From Magnetococcales bacterium (lineage in GTDB: Bacteria; Pseudomonadota; Magnetococcia; Magnetococcales; Magnetaquicoccaceae): 40,035 nucleotides of DNA. The translations under genes were made by a program, and so were the position numbers. Below, piece after piece: positions 28,726-38,095 of the stretch. The number at the start of each line of letters is the position of its first letter. Within the stretch, counting starts at the first letter, position 1. Location of the stretch: the NCBI GenBank assembly GCA_015231295.1, contig JADGBU010000005.1, forward strand, positions 1 through 40,035, read 5' to 3'. A model generated the notes under the pieces. That model did not search any database, was not told where the DNA came from, and saw nothing but the letters and a program-made list of their open reading frames with translations.

Positions 28726-29954
28726 ACGCCGGTCTCACCGCCTTGACCGTGGATGACGATGCAAGCACCCGTCTGCTGCTCCGCACGATCCTGGAAAAAG
28801 CGGGCTATCGGGTGCTGGAAGAGGAGACCAGTCGCCACGCGCTGGCGCGGATCGAGGCGGAGCGTCCGGATCTGATCCTGCTCGACATCATGATGCCCGG
28901 CATCGACGGTTTGCAGATCTGTCGCACCATCCGCAGTCGTCCGGAGTTCGACCGCTGCAAAGTGGTGATGGTCTCGGCCAAACCCTACGAATTCGACCGG
29001 CAACGGGCGATTCAATTCGGGGCCGACGCCTATTTCCTCAAACCCATCGAGCCGGTCGCCTTTCTCGAAGGGCTGCGTCGGGTCTTCGCCGATGCCATGC
29101 TGTTGCGTTTCTGGGGGGTGCGGGGCACCTTGCCGGTGCCGGGTGCGGAAACCGTCCGCTATGGGGGCAATACCAACTGCGTCACTCTGCATCTCACCAA
29201 GGGGCCGATCTTCATTTTCGACGCCGGAAGCGGCATTCGCAATCTGTCGGATCATCTGCTGGCGGCACGCGCCTTTCCCGTCTCCGGGAAATTTCTCATT
29301 TCCCATCCCCACTGGGATCACATCAACGGTCTGCCGTTTTTCGTGCCGCTCTACATCAAAGGCAACGAATTCGAAATCTGCTGCGTGCCTCAAAACGACG
29401 TCACCACGCGCAAAATGATCTCCGATCAGATGGATGGCGTTTATTTTCCGATCAAGATCAAAGAGTTCAGCTCAAGAGTCTATTTCCGAGACCTGCACGA
29501 GGAGTGCTGGGAGGTGGGACATGGTGCCACGGTCTCCACCATGCTGCTCAATCATCCGGGAGCCTGCCTGGGCTATCGGGTGGACTACGGCGGACGCAAG
29601 GTCGCCTACATCCCCGATCATGAACTGCCCCCGTCGGACCATCCCCACTACAATCCGGATTATGAAGCCCGTCTGATCCGTTTCGTGGCGCAGAGCGACA
29701 TTCTGATCATGGATGCCACCTTCAACGCCGAACAATATGCCCGACAGATGGGACATGGCCACTCCAGCGCGGTGCAGGCGGCGAAACTGGCCCATCGGGC
29801 CGGCGTGAAGACCCTCTGTCTGCACCATCACGATCCGGAGCAGACCGACGATCAGATCGACGACAAACTGGAAGAGGCCCGCCAAGTATTGCGTGACCTC
29901 GGCTCCGACACGATCTGTCTGGCTCCGGCGGAGGGGGATTCCCTCACCATCTGA
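28722..29954 (+). CDS. Response-regulator receiver fused to metallo-beta-lactamase-fold hydrolase
   Basis: TVDDDAS...LILLDIMMPGIDG...VSAKP...LKP receiver; FWGVRGTLPVPGAETVRYGGNT, SHPHWDHINGLP, IPDHE, GHGHSS, LHHHDP. ATGA overlap with cyclase gene. Confidence 0.9.
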   Translation: MNAGLTALTVDDDASTRLLLRTILEKAGYRVLEEETSRHALARIEAERPDLILLDIMMPGIDGLQICRTIRSRPEFDRCKVVMVSAKPYEFDRQRAIQFGADAYFLKPIEPVAFLEGLRRVFADAMLLRFWGVRGTLPVPGAETVRYGGNTNCVTLHLTKGPIFIFDAGSGIRNLSDHLLAARAFPVSGKFLISHPHWDHINGLPFFVPLYIKGNEFEICCVPQNDVTTRKMISDQMDGVYFPIKIKEFSSRVYFRDLHEECWEVGHGATVSTMLLNHPGACLGYRVDYGGRKVAYIPDHELPPSDHPHYNPDYEARLIRFVAQSDILIMDATFNAEQYARQMGHGHSSAVQAAKLAHRAGVKTLCLHHHDPEQTDDQIDDKLEEARQVLRDLGSDTICLAPAEGDSLTI

Positions 29955-30019
29955 TTGAATGGCGAGGGTCCGGAGACGATCCTCGCCCCCCGGCCCCCCT
30001 TGCCTCCGGCAGAAACGTC

Positions 30020-30064
30020 CCAAGGGCTTCGTCCCTGGACCCACCAGGGGGATAATCCCCCTGG
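30020..30064. repeat. Module-B double hairpin
   Basis: CCAAGGGC(TTC)GTCCCTGG and CCAGGGGGAT(A)ATCCCCCTGG between convergent genes. Confidence 0.65.
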
Positions 30065-30077
30065 CCCCCTGAAAGGA

Positions 30078-30995
30078 TCACGGCTCTTCGGGCTGTTCCA
30101 GCAACTGTTTCACCTGTTCGCGCAACCAGATGTTGGGCGGACTCTTTTCGGTGCGGGGATGCCAGGCGATGGCCATGCGCAACGAAGGGGTGCTCACCGG
30201 CACCGGAGCCACCCGCAAGCCAAGAGGCTTGGCCAACTGACGCGCCACCCGATCCGGCAACACCGCCATGACATCGCTCTGGGCCACCATGAAGGGAATG
30301 ACCCCCAAAGAGTACATCCGCGCCTTGATGGAACGCGAACGACCCAGATTGGCCAACGCCTCGTCCACCACGGTACTGGTCATGCCACGGGGATAGAAAT
30401 GGACATGATCCGCCGCCAGGAAGGATTCCAGGGTCAATTTTCCATCCGGCACCAGGGGGTGATTCTGGCGATAGATGCAGGCGAACTGCATCTGAAACAC
30501 CCGATGCAGCAGAATGTTCGGCGGCACCCACTGAAACCGGCTGAAGACCAGATCCGCCGCTCCGCTCTCCAGCACGGTGCGTTCCTCCTCGCCGCCGATA
30601 TCCACCAGTTCCACGGCGACCCCCGGCGCTTTTTGACGCAACAGTTCCACCAGCGGTGCCAACAACAACACCGAGGCATAATCCACCATGCCGATGCGAA
30701 ACAGATGCTGCGCGTGAATCGGGTCGAAACGCTCCTGATTGAGGGCTTGTCGCACCTCTCTCAGGGCCCGCTCCACCGGTCCGGCCAACTCCAGGGCCCG
30801 AGCGGTGGGTTCCATGCGCAACCCGATCTTGACGAACAACGGATCATCGAAAATATCCCGCAACCGTCTGAGGGTATTGCTCATGGCGGCCTGGGTGATT
30901 CCCAAGCGTCGTCCCGCCCGGGTCACACCCCGCTCGGTCATCAGCACGTCGAAGGCGACCAGAAGGTTCAAGTCAAACCGTACCAGATCATGCAT
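30078..30995 (-). CDS. LysR-family transcriptional regulator
   Basis: FDLNLLVAFDVLMTERGVTRAGRRLGITQAAMSNTLRRLRDIFDDPLFVK HTH plus substrate-binding domain; ATG at 30995 or 31013. Confidence 0.93.
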   Translation of the reverse strand: MHDLVRFDLNLLVAFDVLMTERGVTRAGRRLGITQAAMSNTLRRLRDIFDDPLFVKIGLRMEPTARALELAGPVERALREVRQALNQERFDPIHAQHLFRIGMVDYASVLLLAPLVELLRQKAPGVAVELVDIGGEEERTVLESGAADLVFSRFQWVPPNILLHRVFQMQFACIYRQNHPLVPDGKLTLESFLAADHVHFYPRGMTSTVVDEALANLGRSRSIKARMYSLGVIPFMVAQSDVMAVLPDRVARQLAKPLGLRVAPVPVSTPSLRMAIAWHPRTEKSPPNIWLREQVKQLLEQPEEP

Positions 30996-31045
30996 GGGGG
31001 GCTCCCCTTTCACCGATTAAAATACCACTGATTCCGAATCGAAAT

Positions 31046-31073
31046 TTGCACCCGTGCCATTTTTCAATATAAT
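31046..31073 (+). promoter_or_regulatory. Candidate promoter for a plus-strand transcript
   Basis: TTGCAC (31046-31051), 16-nt spacer, perfect TATAAT (31068-31073). Confidence 0.35.
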
Positions 31074-31079
31074 CCACAC

Positions 31080-31228
31080 TGTTTATGAATACAAATTTCA
31101 ATCTGGATTTCCTTGATTTCTTGGCCAGGCAGCACCAGGCGGCTTTGTCTCCCGGTGCGGTCGCGGATCGATGGGTATGACGGCTCTCCCCCCTCTGAGA
31201 CCCAATACCCGTCGATCCGTTTTTTTTT
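31080..31228 (+). ncRNA. Candidate small RNA, divergent from the LysR gene
   Basis: Perfect -10 upstream, strong hairpin plus T9 at 31164-31228, no plausible plus-strand CDS between. Confidence 0.35.
31164..31228 (+). terminator. Rho-independent terminator on the plus strand
   Basis: Arms CGGATCGATGGGTAT / ATACCCGTCGATCCG (one G-T wobble) then T9 at 31220-31228. Confidence 0.65.
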
Positions 31229-31247
31229 GCTTTTCGTGTCCCATCGT

Positions 31248-31880
31248 TCAGAACGGCCACAGGCTCCATCCTCCCGACTCCTCCTCCTTGCGACAGCGCG
31301 CCAACTGTTCCCGATAGCGGATTGCGTTTTTTTCCACCCGCTTGGCGGTTTCCAGCAGCCATCCTTTTTTCAGATAGCTTTTGCGATTGAACCCCTGCTG
31401 CCCCTCGTGATAGGCCAAATATTGCTGACGGACATCGGTTTTGGCGATGCCACACTTTCGGTGGCTCAGATCCACATACCAGCCGATGAAATCCACGGCA
31501 TCGGCGAAGTTGTCCCGATCGGCCCATCGGGATCCGGTATTTTTTTTATAGCTCTCCCAGGTTTCGTCCAGGGCCTGGGCATAACCGAACGCGCTGGAAG
31601 GCCGAGGACCGGGAATGAACCAGAACAGACGCGATCGGGCCGGTTTGGCGTCGTGTTTGAATCGGGACTCCTGATGGATGATCGCCAGTTGCACATGAAC
31701 CGGCACTCCCCATTTTTTCCAGACCTTGCGGGTATCGTCGTACCAGCTTCCCTGATCTTCGAAGATGGCGCAGGCGTCATCGGTACGCTGGATGGTCGGG
31801 GCGGTGGCGCATCCGGCCAGCAGCGCGCAGCCCAGCAACACCCCCCGAAGCGGCCAGAACAGGCTTCGTCGCACCGGCAT
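31248..31880 (-). CDS. Lytic transglycosylase (SLT-like) lipoprotein
   Basis: Lipobox CALLAGC; VQLAIIHQESRF, SSAFGYAQALDETW; ATG at 31880 preceded by GGAGGT and overlapping the upstream stop as TGATG. Confidence 0.82.
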   Translation of the reverse strand: MPVRRSLFWPLRGVLLGCALLAGCATAPTIQRTDDACAIFEDQGSWYDDTRKVWKKWGVPVHVQLAIIHQESRFKHDAKPARSRLFWFIPGPRPSSAFGYAQALDETWESYKKNTGSRWADRDNFADAVDFIGWYVDLSHRKCGIAKTDVRQQYLAYHEGQQGFNRKSYLKKGWLLETAKRVEKNAIRYREQLARCRKEEESGGWSLWPF

Positions 31881-32815
31881 CAACCTCCAAACCACATTTT
31901 GCCTTCCATGTGTTCGAGTTTGATGCGGGCGATGTTGAGCGGCGAGAGTCGGTTGACCAGGGTCAGGGCCATGCCCCAGTAGAACTTGAGCCGGAACAAG
32001 GGCTCCAGCGCCTGCAACTCGGCCAGCGAGATCCGCACTCCTTCACAGGCTTCCACCGCGACCAGATTGGCTTGATGGAGGCCATCCCTGAAGAAGCTGT
32101 CGAGTCCGAGCAGCCGTTCCGGTCCCATGTTGACCAGCACCAGCGCGGGATCTCGTTGCAGCGTGACCTTGACGCTGCCCTTGAGCAGAATGAAAAAATG
32201 GTCGTAGCGACTCCCTTCCCGATAGAGGTATCCACCGGCGGGAATGGACTCCGGTCCGGGTTTCAGAGTGTGCAACAACCGTTGCTCTTCCGGGGTGAAG
32301 GCGGCGAGCAAAGGAATGCCCGGCAGATAGCCCACCGGACTGGAGACGATTCCCCCGTCGAACTGATCCCGTTCGAGGCTGGCCAGCCGGAACAGGGTAT
32401 CGTGAAGAGTGGCCTTGCGACCGATCACGTCGGCGAGGAGATTGTGATAGATTTTGAGCAGCAGTTCCGGGGGATAGCCATGGCTCTGTTCGAAATCGAA
32501 GCGCAACACCAGCCCCGGTTCCGAAGCGATGACGCTGGCGGTGCGGGGTTGTCCCGTGAACCAGGCGATTTCGCCGCAAAAACTGCCGGAGTGGAGCACC
32601 CCCAAAGGCAGATTGGGTTGGGTGCGCTTGACCACCTGAAACGCCCCTTGCAACAACAGCCACATATCCCGATCGGTATCCCCTTCGCGGATCAGCACCT
32701 CGCCGGTTTCGACCCGTCTGACCCCCATGCGATCGGAACACAACACCGCCCGCTCCCCATCGGTGAACTCCTGGGGAAAATGCAAGGCTTCCAGAATGAG
32801 TTGACAATGATTCAT
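31880..32815 (-). CDS. Tandem cyclic-nucleotide-binding (CNB) domain protein
   Basis: Two CNB-like segments: GEVLIREGDTDRDMWLLLQGAFQVV...GSFCGEIAWFTGQPRTASV and GGYLYREGSRYDHFFILLKGSVKVTL...; no HTH. Confidence 0.82.
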   Translation of the reverse strand: MNHCQLILEALHFPQEFTDGERAVLCSDRMGVRRVETGEVLIREGDTDRDMWLLLQGAFQVVKRTQPNLPLGVLHSGSFCGEIAWFTGQPRTASVIASEPGLVLRFDFEQSHGYPPELLLKIYHNLLADVIGRKATLHDTLFRLASLERDQFDGGIVSSPVGYLPGIPLLAAFTPEEQRLLHTLKPGPESIPAGGYLYREGSRYDHFFILLKGSVKVTLQRDPALVLVNMGPERLLGLDSFFRDGLHQANLVAVEACEGVRISLAELQALEPLFRLKFYWGMALTLVNRLSPLNIARIKLEHMEGKMWFGG

Positions 32816-33309
32816 GCTGTTCTGCACTCCTCTGCCAAGGGATTTCGGGGCCACCCGGTCCGCATGGGAACACCTGCTCCCACCGGGGGCGGCACGATAC
32901 GGCGAAAAGGTCCGCTCCAACCGGCGAAAAAACGGTGCTGGCGATTCTCTCGTTATAACTCGGAACGCGCGTGCAATTCAATTCGTCATTCAGGGCACCG
33001 GGTCCGGAAGCACCGGCGGCACAATCGGGAGGGGCTCTCCGGATCGGGCGCACCGACCGTCAGGTGCACGCGACGTGACGCATCGAACGCTGATTTTGTC
33101 TTGGCAAGCCGATGAGATCCATGCATATTCATGCCCCAGACGCACACAATGCGAACAAACACCACTTCTTATCCCACAATTTTGCAAAAAATGCAACCAA
33201 TAACCACGACCACACACACTTCTCTACCGGAGCATTGCCCGGCCTTGACCCATTCATTACACTGTCGGTGCATCCTTCGACCACCGCTGCGCATTGGACA
33301 CCACTTCCC

Positions 33310-34323
33310 GTGAATATTTCGATTCTTGTTTTTCTGTGTACGCTGCTGGCCACGACGACCGTCCGGGGAGACGAACCGCTCCAGGTGACCACCAAACCCC
33401 TGGAGGCAGTCCTGATCCACCCCAAGGAGGAGGCTCCCGCAGAGACCCGCAGCCTCAACGACGGTCTGATCACCGCCCAGGTGACGGCCACCATCGTGGC
33501 ATTTTCGGTGCAGGTGGGGGATCGGGTCAAGAGCGGCGAGCTGGTGGTGCGGCTCGACCCCTGGGCCTACCGTCTGGCCGAACGGCGCGCCGGAGCGGAG
33601 CTGGAAGGACTGCGCGCCCGACTGGAGGCCACCCGCAAACGGTCGCAACGCTCGCAGCAACTGCAACAGCAAAAACAGGCCTCCGACGAGAAGGTCGAAC
33701 AGCTCGACAGCGAAGTCAAAGAGTTGACCGCCCAGATCCGTGCCGTGGAAGCCACCCTGGAAGAGGCCCGCATCCAGGCGGAAAAGTGTCAGGTACGCGC
33801 CCCCTTCGACGGGGTGATCGTGCAGCGTCCGGCGCGCATCGGGGTAAACGCCACGCCGGGCACCCCTCTGGCCCAACTGGTGGATACCCAGGCGGTGGAG
33901 CTGTCGGCCACCATTCCCGCCAACCGGGTCGAGAGCCTGACCCGCGCCACCGGCCACGAGTTCACCCACGATGGCCGCAGCGATCCGGTGCAGTTGCGGG
34001 TGATCGTACCGATAGTGGATCCAGCCACCCGCGCGCAAGAAGCCCGCATGATCTTCACCGGCGACAAACCGGTTCCGGGCACGGTGGGCCGGGTGATCTG
34101 GTCCGATCCCCAACCCCATCTGCCCCCCTGGCTGCTCACCCGTCGGGACAATACGCTCGGGGTCTTTCTGGTGCGTGAGGAGAAGGCGTTTTTCCACCCC
34201 CTGCCCGACGCCCTGGAAGGACATCCGGCCCGCCTCGATCCCTTGCCCGAAGGGGCGGTGGTGATCTCCGGACGAGAATCCCTGGCCCATCAGGCTCCGG
34301 TCAAGTCGAGCCCCGCACCCTGA
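33310..34323 (+). CDS. RND efflux periplasmic adaptor (membrane fusion protein)
   Basis: Signal-like MNISILVFLCTLLATTTVRG; VGDRVKSGELVVRLD, coiled coil, VRAPFDGVIVQRPARIGVNATPGTPLAQLVD. Start codon uncertain. Confidence 0.85.
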   Translation: MNISILVFLCTLLATTTVRGDEPLQVTTKPLEAVLIHPKEEAPAETRSLNDGLITAQVTATIVAFSVQVGDRVKSGELVVRLDPWAYRLAERRAGAELEGLRARLEATRKRSQRSQQLQQQKQASDEKVEQLDSEVKELTAQIRAVEATLEEARIQAEKCQVRAPFDGVIVQRPARIGVNATPGTPLAQLVDTQAVELSATIPANRVESLTRATGHEFTHDGRSDPVQLRVIVPIVDPATRAQEARMIFTGDKPVPGTVGRVIWSDPQPHLPPWLLTRRDNTLGVFLVREEKAFFHPLPDALEGHPARLDPLPEGAVVISGRESLAHQAPVKSSPAP

Positions 34324-34342
34324 CCCCCCGGAGAGCCCCCCG

Positions 34343-37300
34343 ATGATACGCGAATTTCTCGGCAATCACGTTCTGGCCAATCTGGCTTTTGGTCTGGTGC
34401 TGGTGCTTGGTTTTCTCACCTACGGCATGCTGCCCCGACAGCAAGATCCGGACATGAATTTCAACTGGATCAGCATTGTCACGATTCTGCCGGGGGCGGC
34501 GGCGGAAGATGTGGAGAAGTTGATCACCGATCCTCTGGAAGAGGCCCTGCAAAACATTCCCGACATCCGCTTCGTGATGTCGAGCAGCAGCGACGCCACC
34601 TCCAGCATGCTGGTGCGCTTCAACGAAATGGACGATCGCACCTTCGACAAGCGGATCGCCGATCTGCGCCGGGAGATCAGCAACAAACAGCGGGAACTCC
34701 CCGAAGAGTGCGAAGATCCGATCATCCTGGAAATCACCAGCGCGAACGGATGGCCGACCGTGATGGCGGTCGTCTCCGGCGAGGCCGACGACGAAACCCT
34801 CCGCCAACAGGCCCGACGGGTGCAAAAGGATCTCGAAGGGATCCAGGGGGTCGATTCGGTGATGGCCCTCGGCTTGCGGGATCCGGAGATTCAGGTGCGC
34901 TTCGATCCGGTGCAACTGGCGATCCTCGGCGTGGATCCCACCCGGTTGTCCAGCACCGTCAGCACCCGTTTCCGGGATCTGGCGGGGGGCGCGGTGGCCA
35001 TGGGAGAAGGCAATCGCATGCTGCGCTATCAGGGCACCACGCCGGATCCGAATCAGCTCGCCTCCTGGCCCATCCCGGGACGCGAAGGGGAGTTGCAGAT
35101 CAATCGGGTCGCCGAAGTGGCCAGAGAACGCAAAAAGGCCGATCGCGCCGTGCGCTACATGGGCAAACCGGCGGTCCTCCTCACCGTGACCAAACGACCC
35201 GGCGTCAACTCCCTGGAGTTGACCGAACGCATCAAGGCCTATCTGGAAAAACGTCAGGCTCTCAAGGATCACACCGGCGTCCAGACCCTTCTGGCGGATG
35301 ATCAGACCTCCATGGTGCAAAACGCCCTGTCGATCATGGAAAGCAATGCCCTCATGGGATTGACGATGGTCTTTGCCGCCACCTGGCTGTTTCTGGGCTT
35401 CCGCATTTCGCTTCTGGTGAGTCTGGGGATTCCCTTTGCCCTGTCCGGCACCTTCATTCTGCTTTACGCCATGGGCGAAACCCTGAATGTCATGGCTCTG
35501 CTCGGGGTGGTGATCGCTCTGGGCATGCTGGTCGATGACGCGGTGGTGGTGGTGGAGTCGATCTCCCTGCGCCTCGCCCAGGGCGCGAAAGCCATGGATG
35601 CCGCCATCGAAGGGCTCCGCGAGGTGGCCATTCCCGTGGCCTCCTCCTCCCTGACCACCATGGCGGCCTTTCTGCCGCTGATGCTGTTGCCGGGCATTCT
35701 CGGCAAGTTCATGCGGATCATTCCGATGGTGGTTTCGTTGGCGTTGGTCATCAGTCTGGTGGAGGCGTTCTGGATGCTGCCCGCCCATGTGGCCGCCTTG
35801 AAGTGGCACGGCGATCGCCCACCCAGCCGCGCCCAAAGAGTGCGCACCCGGTGGATGCATCGCATCCGCATCGGTTATGTGCGGCTGCTGGTGCCGGTGC
35901 TGCGTCGTCCGAAGCTCTCTTTGGGAATTTCGATGCTCGGCTTGATGGCGTCCATCGGCATCGTGGCCTCGGGACAGTTGAAGGTCGATTTCTTCGCCAT
36001 GGATCCGATGCCGATGTTTTACGTCAACATCAAGATGCCCTCCGGCTCCTCCCTGGAACGCACCATGACCACCACCCTGGAGGTGGAAAAACGGGTCCGG
36101 GAGGGGTTGCAGGCCCATGAGATCCGCGCCGTGGTGCCCTACGCCGGACAGATGATGACCGATACCGCCCCCTTTTTCGGCGACCGGTTCGGGCAGATTC
36201 TGATCAGTCTGGTGCCGGACAATCAGCAACGCCGTTCGGTTCAGGAGATCATCGCCGGCATGCGCGCGGCGGTACTGGCCACGCCGGGACCGGATCAGAT
36301 CACCTTTTTGCCGATGTCCGGGGGGCCACCCGTCACCAAGCCGATCAGCGTCAAGGTGCGGGGGGATGATCTGGAGCCGTTGCGCGCCGCGACCGCGAAG
36401 ATCAAGGAGATTCTCGCCACCATGCCCGAAGTCAGCGACATCGGCGACAACTTCACCATGGGCAGTCGGGAGCTGGTGTTGCGTCCCGATGCCGACGCCC
36501 TGCGGCGCGCCGGTCTGGAAGCGGGCATGGTGGCCCGTCTGACCCGCCTGTTGGCGGATGGAGAGATCGCCGCCACCTTCCAGCATCAGGGAGAGCAGGT
36601 CAAGGTGCGGGTGAAGGCCAATCCCACCCCCAGGCAGGGAGTGGAGGAGATTCTGAATCTGCCGGTGGCCCTGCCGGGAGGCGGCACCACCACCCTCGGC
36701 ACCCTGACCCATCACGAAACCCGTCAGGGGGTGGATACGATTCATCACTACAATTTTCGTCGCGCCATCACCGTCGAAGCCGAACTGGATCGGGAGCGCA
36801 TGGATGTGATCACGGCCAACGAACGGCTGAAACAGGAGTGGAAAAAGGTTCAAACCGAGTTTCCGGGCATCGATCTGGATTTCACCGGCATCCTGGATGA
36901 CATCAACGAGGCTCTGGATGCGATTCTGGTTCTGTTTTTGTTCGGGTTTGGACTGCTCTATTTAATTCTCGGCACCCAGTTCAAGAGCTATTTTCAGCCG
37001 CTGCTGATTCTGTCCACGGTGGTCATGGCTTTTGTGGGCGTGGTGTTCGGATTGCTGCTCACCGGGCATCCGCTGAGTCTTTATACGCTCTATGGGGTGG
37101 TGGCTCTGTCGGGGATTGCGGTCAACTCGGCGATCGTGCTGGTGGCCGCGGCCAACGATCGACGCCGCGACGGGATGAAACCCATCCATGCGATGATCTT
37201 TGCCGCCCGTCGTCGGGTGGTGCCGATTCTGATCACCTCGATCACCACCATTGCCGGACTCTCCTCCCTGGCCATGGGACTGGGCGGGAAATCGCTGTTG

Positions 37301-37429
37301 TGGGGGCCGGTGGCCACCTCCATCGTCTGGGGATTGGCCTTTTCCACCGCGTTGACGCTGTTTCTGATTCCGCTGCTTTATCTGATGTTCATGCGCGATA
37401 AAGGAGACGGGAGCGCGCCAACCCATTGA
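34343..37429 (+). CDS. RND efflux transporter permease (AcrB/MMPL-like)
   Basis: 1028 aa; LGVVIALGMLVDDAVVVVESI (TM4 motif), multiple TM helices, porter-domain pattern, directly 3' of an adaptor gene. Confidence 0.94.
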   Translation: MIREFLGNHVLANLAFGLVLVLGFLTYGMLPRQQDPDMNFNWISIVTILPGAAAEDVEKLITDPLEEALQNIPDIRFVMSSSSDATSSMLVRFNEMDDRTFDKRIADLRREISNKQRELPEECEDPIILEITSANGWPTVMAVVSGEADDETLRQQARRVQKDLEGIQGVDSVMALGLRDPEIQVRFDPVQLAILGVDPTRLSSTVSTRFRDLAGGAVAMGEGNRMLRYQGTTPDPNQLASWPIPGREGELQINRVAEVARERKKADRAVRYMGKPAVLLTVTKRPGVNSLELTERIKAYLEKRQALKDHTGVQTLLADDQTSMVQNALSIMESNALMGLTMVFAATWLFLGFRISLLVSLGIPFALSGTFILLYAMGETLNVMALLGVVIALGMLVDDAVVVVESISLRLAQGAKAMDAAIEGLREVAIPVASSSLTTMAAFLPLMLLPGILGKFMRIIPMVVSLALVISLVEAFWMLPAHVAALKWHGDRPPSRAQRVRTRWMHRIRIGYVRLLVPVLRRPKLSLGISMLGLMASIGIVASGQLKVDFFAMDPMPMFYVNIKMPSGSSLERTMTTTLEVEKRVREGLQAHEIRAVVPYAGQMMTDTAPFFGDRFGQILISLVPDNQQRRSVQEIIAGMRAAVLATPGPDQITFLPMSGGPPVTKPISVKVRGDDLEPLRAATAKIKEILATMPEVSDIGDNFTMGSRELVLRPDADALRRAGLEAGMVARLTRLLADGEIAATFQHQGEQVKVRVKANPTPRQGVEEILNLPVALPGGGTTTLGTLTHHETRQGVDTIHHYNFRRAITVEAELDRERMDVITANERLKQEWKKVQTEFPGIDLDFTGILDDINEALDAILVLFLFGFGLLYLILGTQFKSYFQPLLILSTVVMAFVGVVFGLLLTGHPLSLYTLYGVVALSGIAVNSAIVLVAAANDRRRDGMKPIHAMIFAARRRVVPILITSITTIAGLSSLAMGLGGKSLLWGPVATSIVWGLAFSTALTLFLIPLLYLMFMRDKGDGSAPTH

Positions 37430-37473
37430 AAAAAAAGAGAGGGTCTGGGGGATTCATCCCCCAGGGTTTTGAC
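37429..37473 (-). terminator. Module A hairpin plus T-tract, copy 2
   Basis: CTGGGGGA(TTCA)TCCCCCAG at 37445-37464 with A8 at 37429-37436. Confidence 0.7.
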
Positions 37474-37512
37474 TTTCAAGCAATATTGATAAAATTTGTT
37501 GTTTTGAACGTC

Positions 37513-37555
37513 CCAGGGCTTCGCCCTGGACCCACCAGGGGCCAATGGCCCCTGG
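37513..37555. repeat. Module-B double hairpin
   Basis: CCAGGGC(TTC)GCCCTGG and CCAGGGGCCA(A)TGGCCCCTGG. Confidence 0.7.
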
Positions 37556-37572
37556 ACCCCGATCGTGGTGGA

Positions 37573-38028
37573 TCACTCCCCCCCTCCGGAATTTTTTTTG
37601 ATCCACTCCACCGTCAATCGCCGTGCGGTTTCGATCTCGGCGGGACTCATTTTGCGCTCCAGGGCATCCCGACTCTCTTCGGCGGCCTTGTCCCCCCGCA
37701 ACGCGGCCAGATTGTACAACGCATAGGAGTGCACCCGATTCTGCCGCACCCCCCTGCCGAGTGCCGTCAGATTGGCCAAACGAACCTGCGCGTCCAACAC
37801 ACCCTGTTCGGCGGCCTTTTCATACCAATAAACGGCCTGCATGTTGTGGCCCTTGATGACATCCCCCTTCTCGTACATCAAGCCGAGATTGTACTGGGCA
37901 TCCGCGCTGCCCAACTCCGCCCCGATCCGGAACACCACAAAATCCAGCCATCCCCCGCACACCCCTTCCGAGGGCGCGGCCAACCCAAAACCGACGATCA
38001 GTACCGTCAACCACCCGCTTCGTTTCAT
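37573..38028 (-). CDS. Sel1-like repeat protein, exported
   Basis: Signal peptide; GSADAQYNLGLMYEKGDVIKGHNMQAVYWYEKAAEQGVLDAQVRLANL Sel1 pattern. Confidence 0.82.
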   Translation of the reverse strand: MKRSGWLTVLIVGFGLAAPSEGVCGGWLDFVVFRIGAELGSADAQYNLGLMYEKGDVIKGHNMQAVYWYEKAAEQGVLDAQVRLANLTALGRGVRQNRVHSYALYNLAALRGDKAAEESRDALERKMSPAEIETARRLTVEWIKKNSGGGE

Positions 38029-38095
38029 GACGACTCCCATGCCAGAAGGAAACGGAAACGCATCACCACACCCCGCAACGACCCGAGCAGCCCCC

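Noticed and set aside
33112-33309. Extended N-terminus of the RND adaptor
   Set aside because: Upstream residues look like non-coding translation; a signal peptide begins at GTG 33310.
34301-36853. 850-aa minus-strand ORF antisense to the RND pump
   Set aside because: Shadow ORF, low-complexity H/G/Q composition, opposite a clear AcrB-like CDS.
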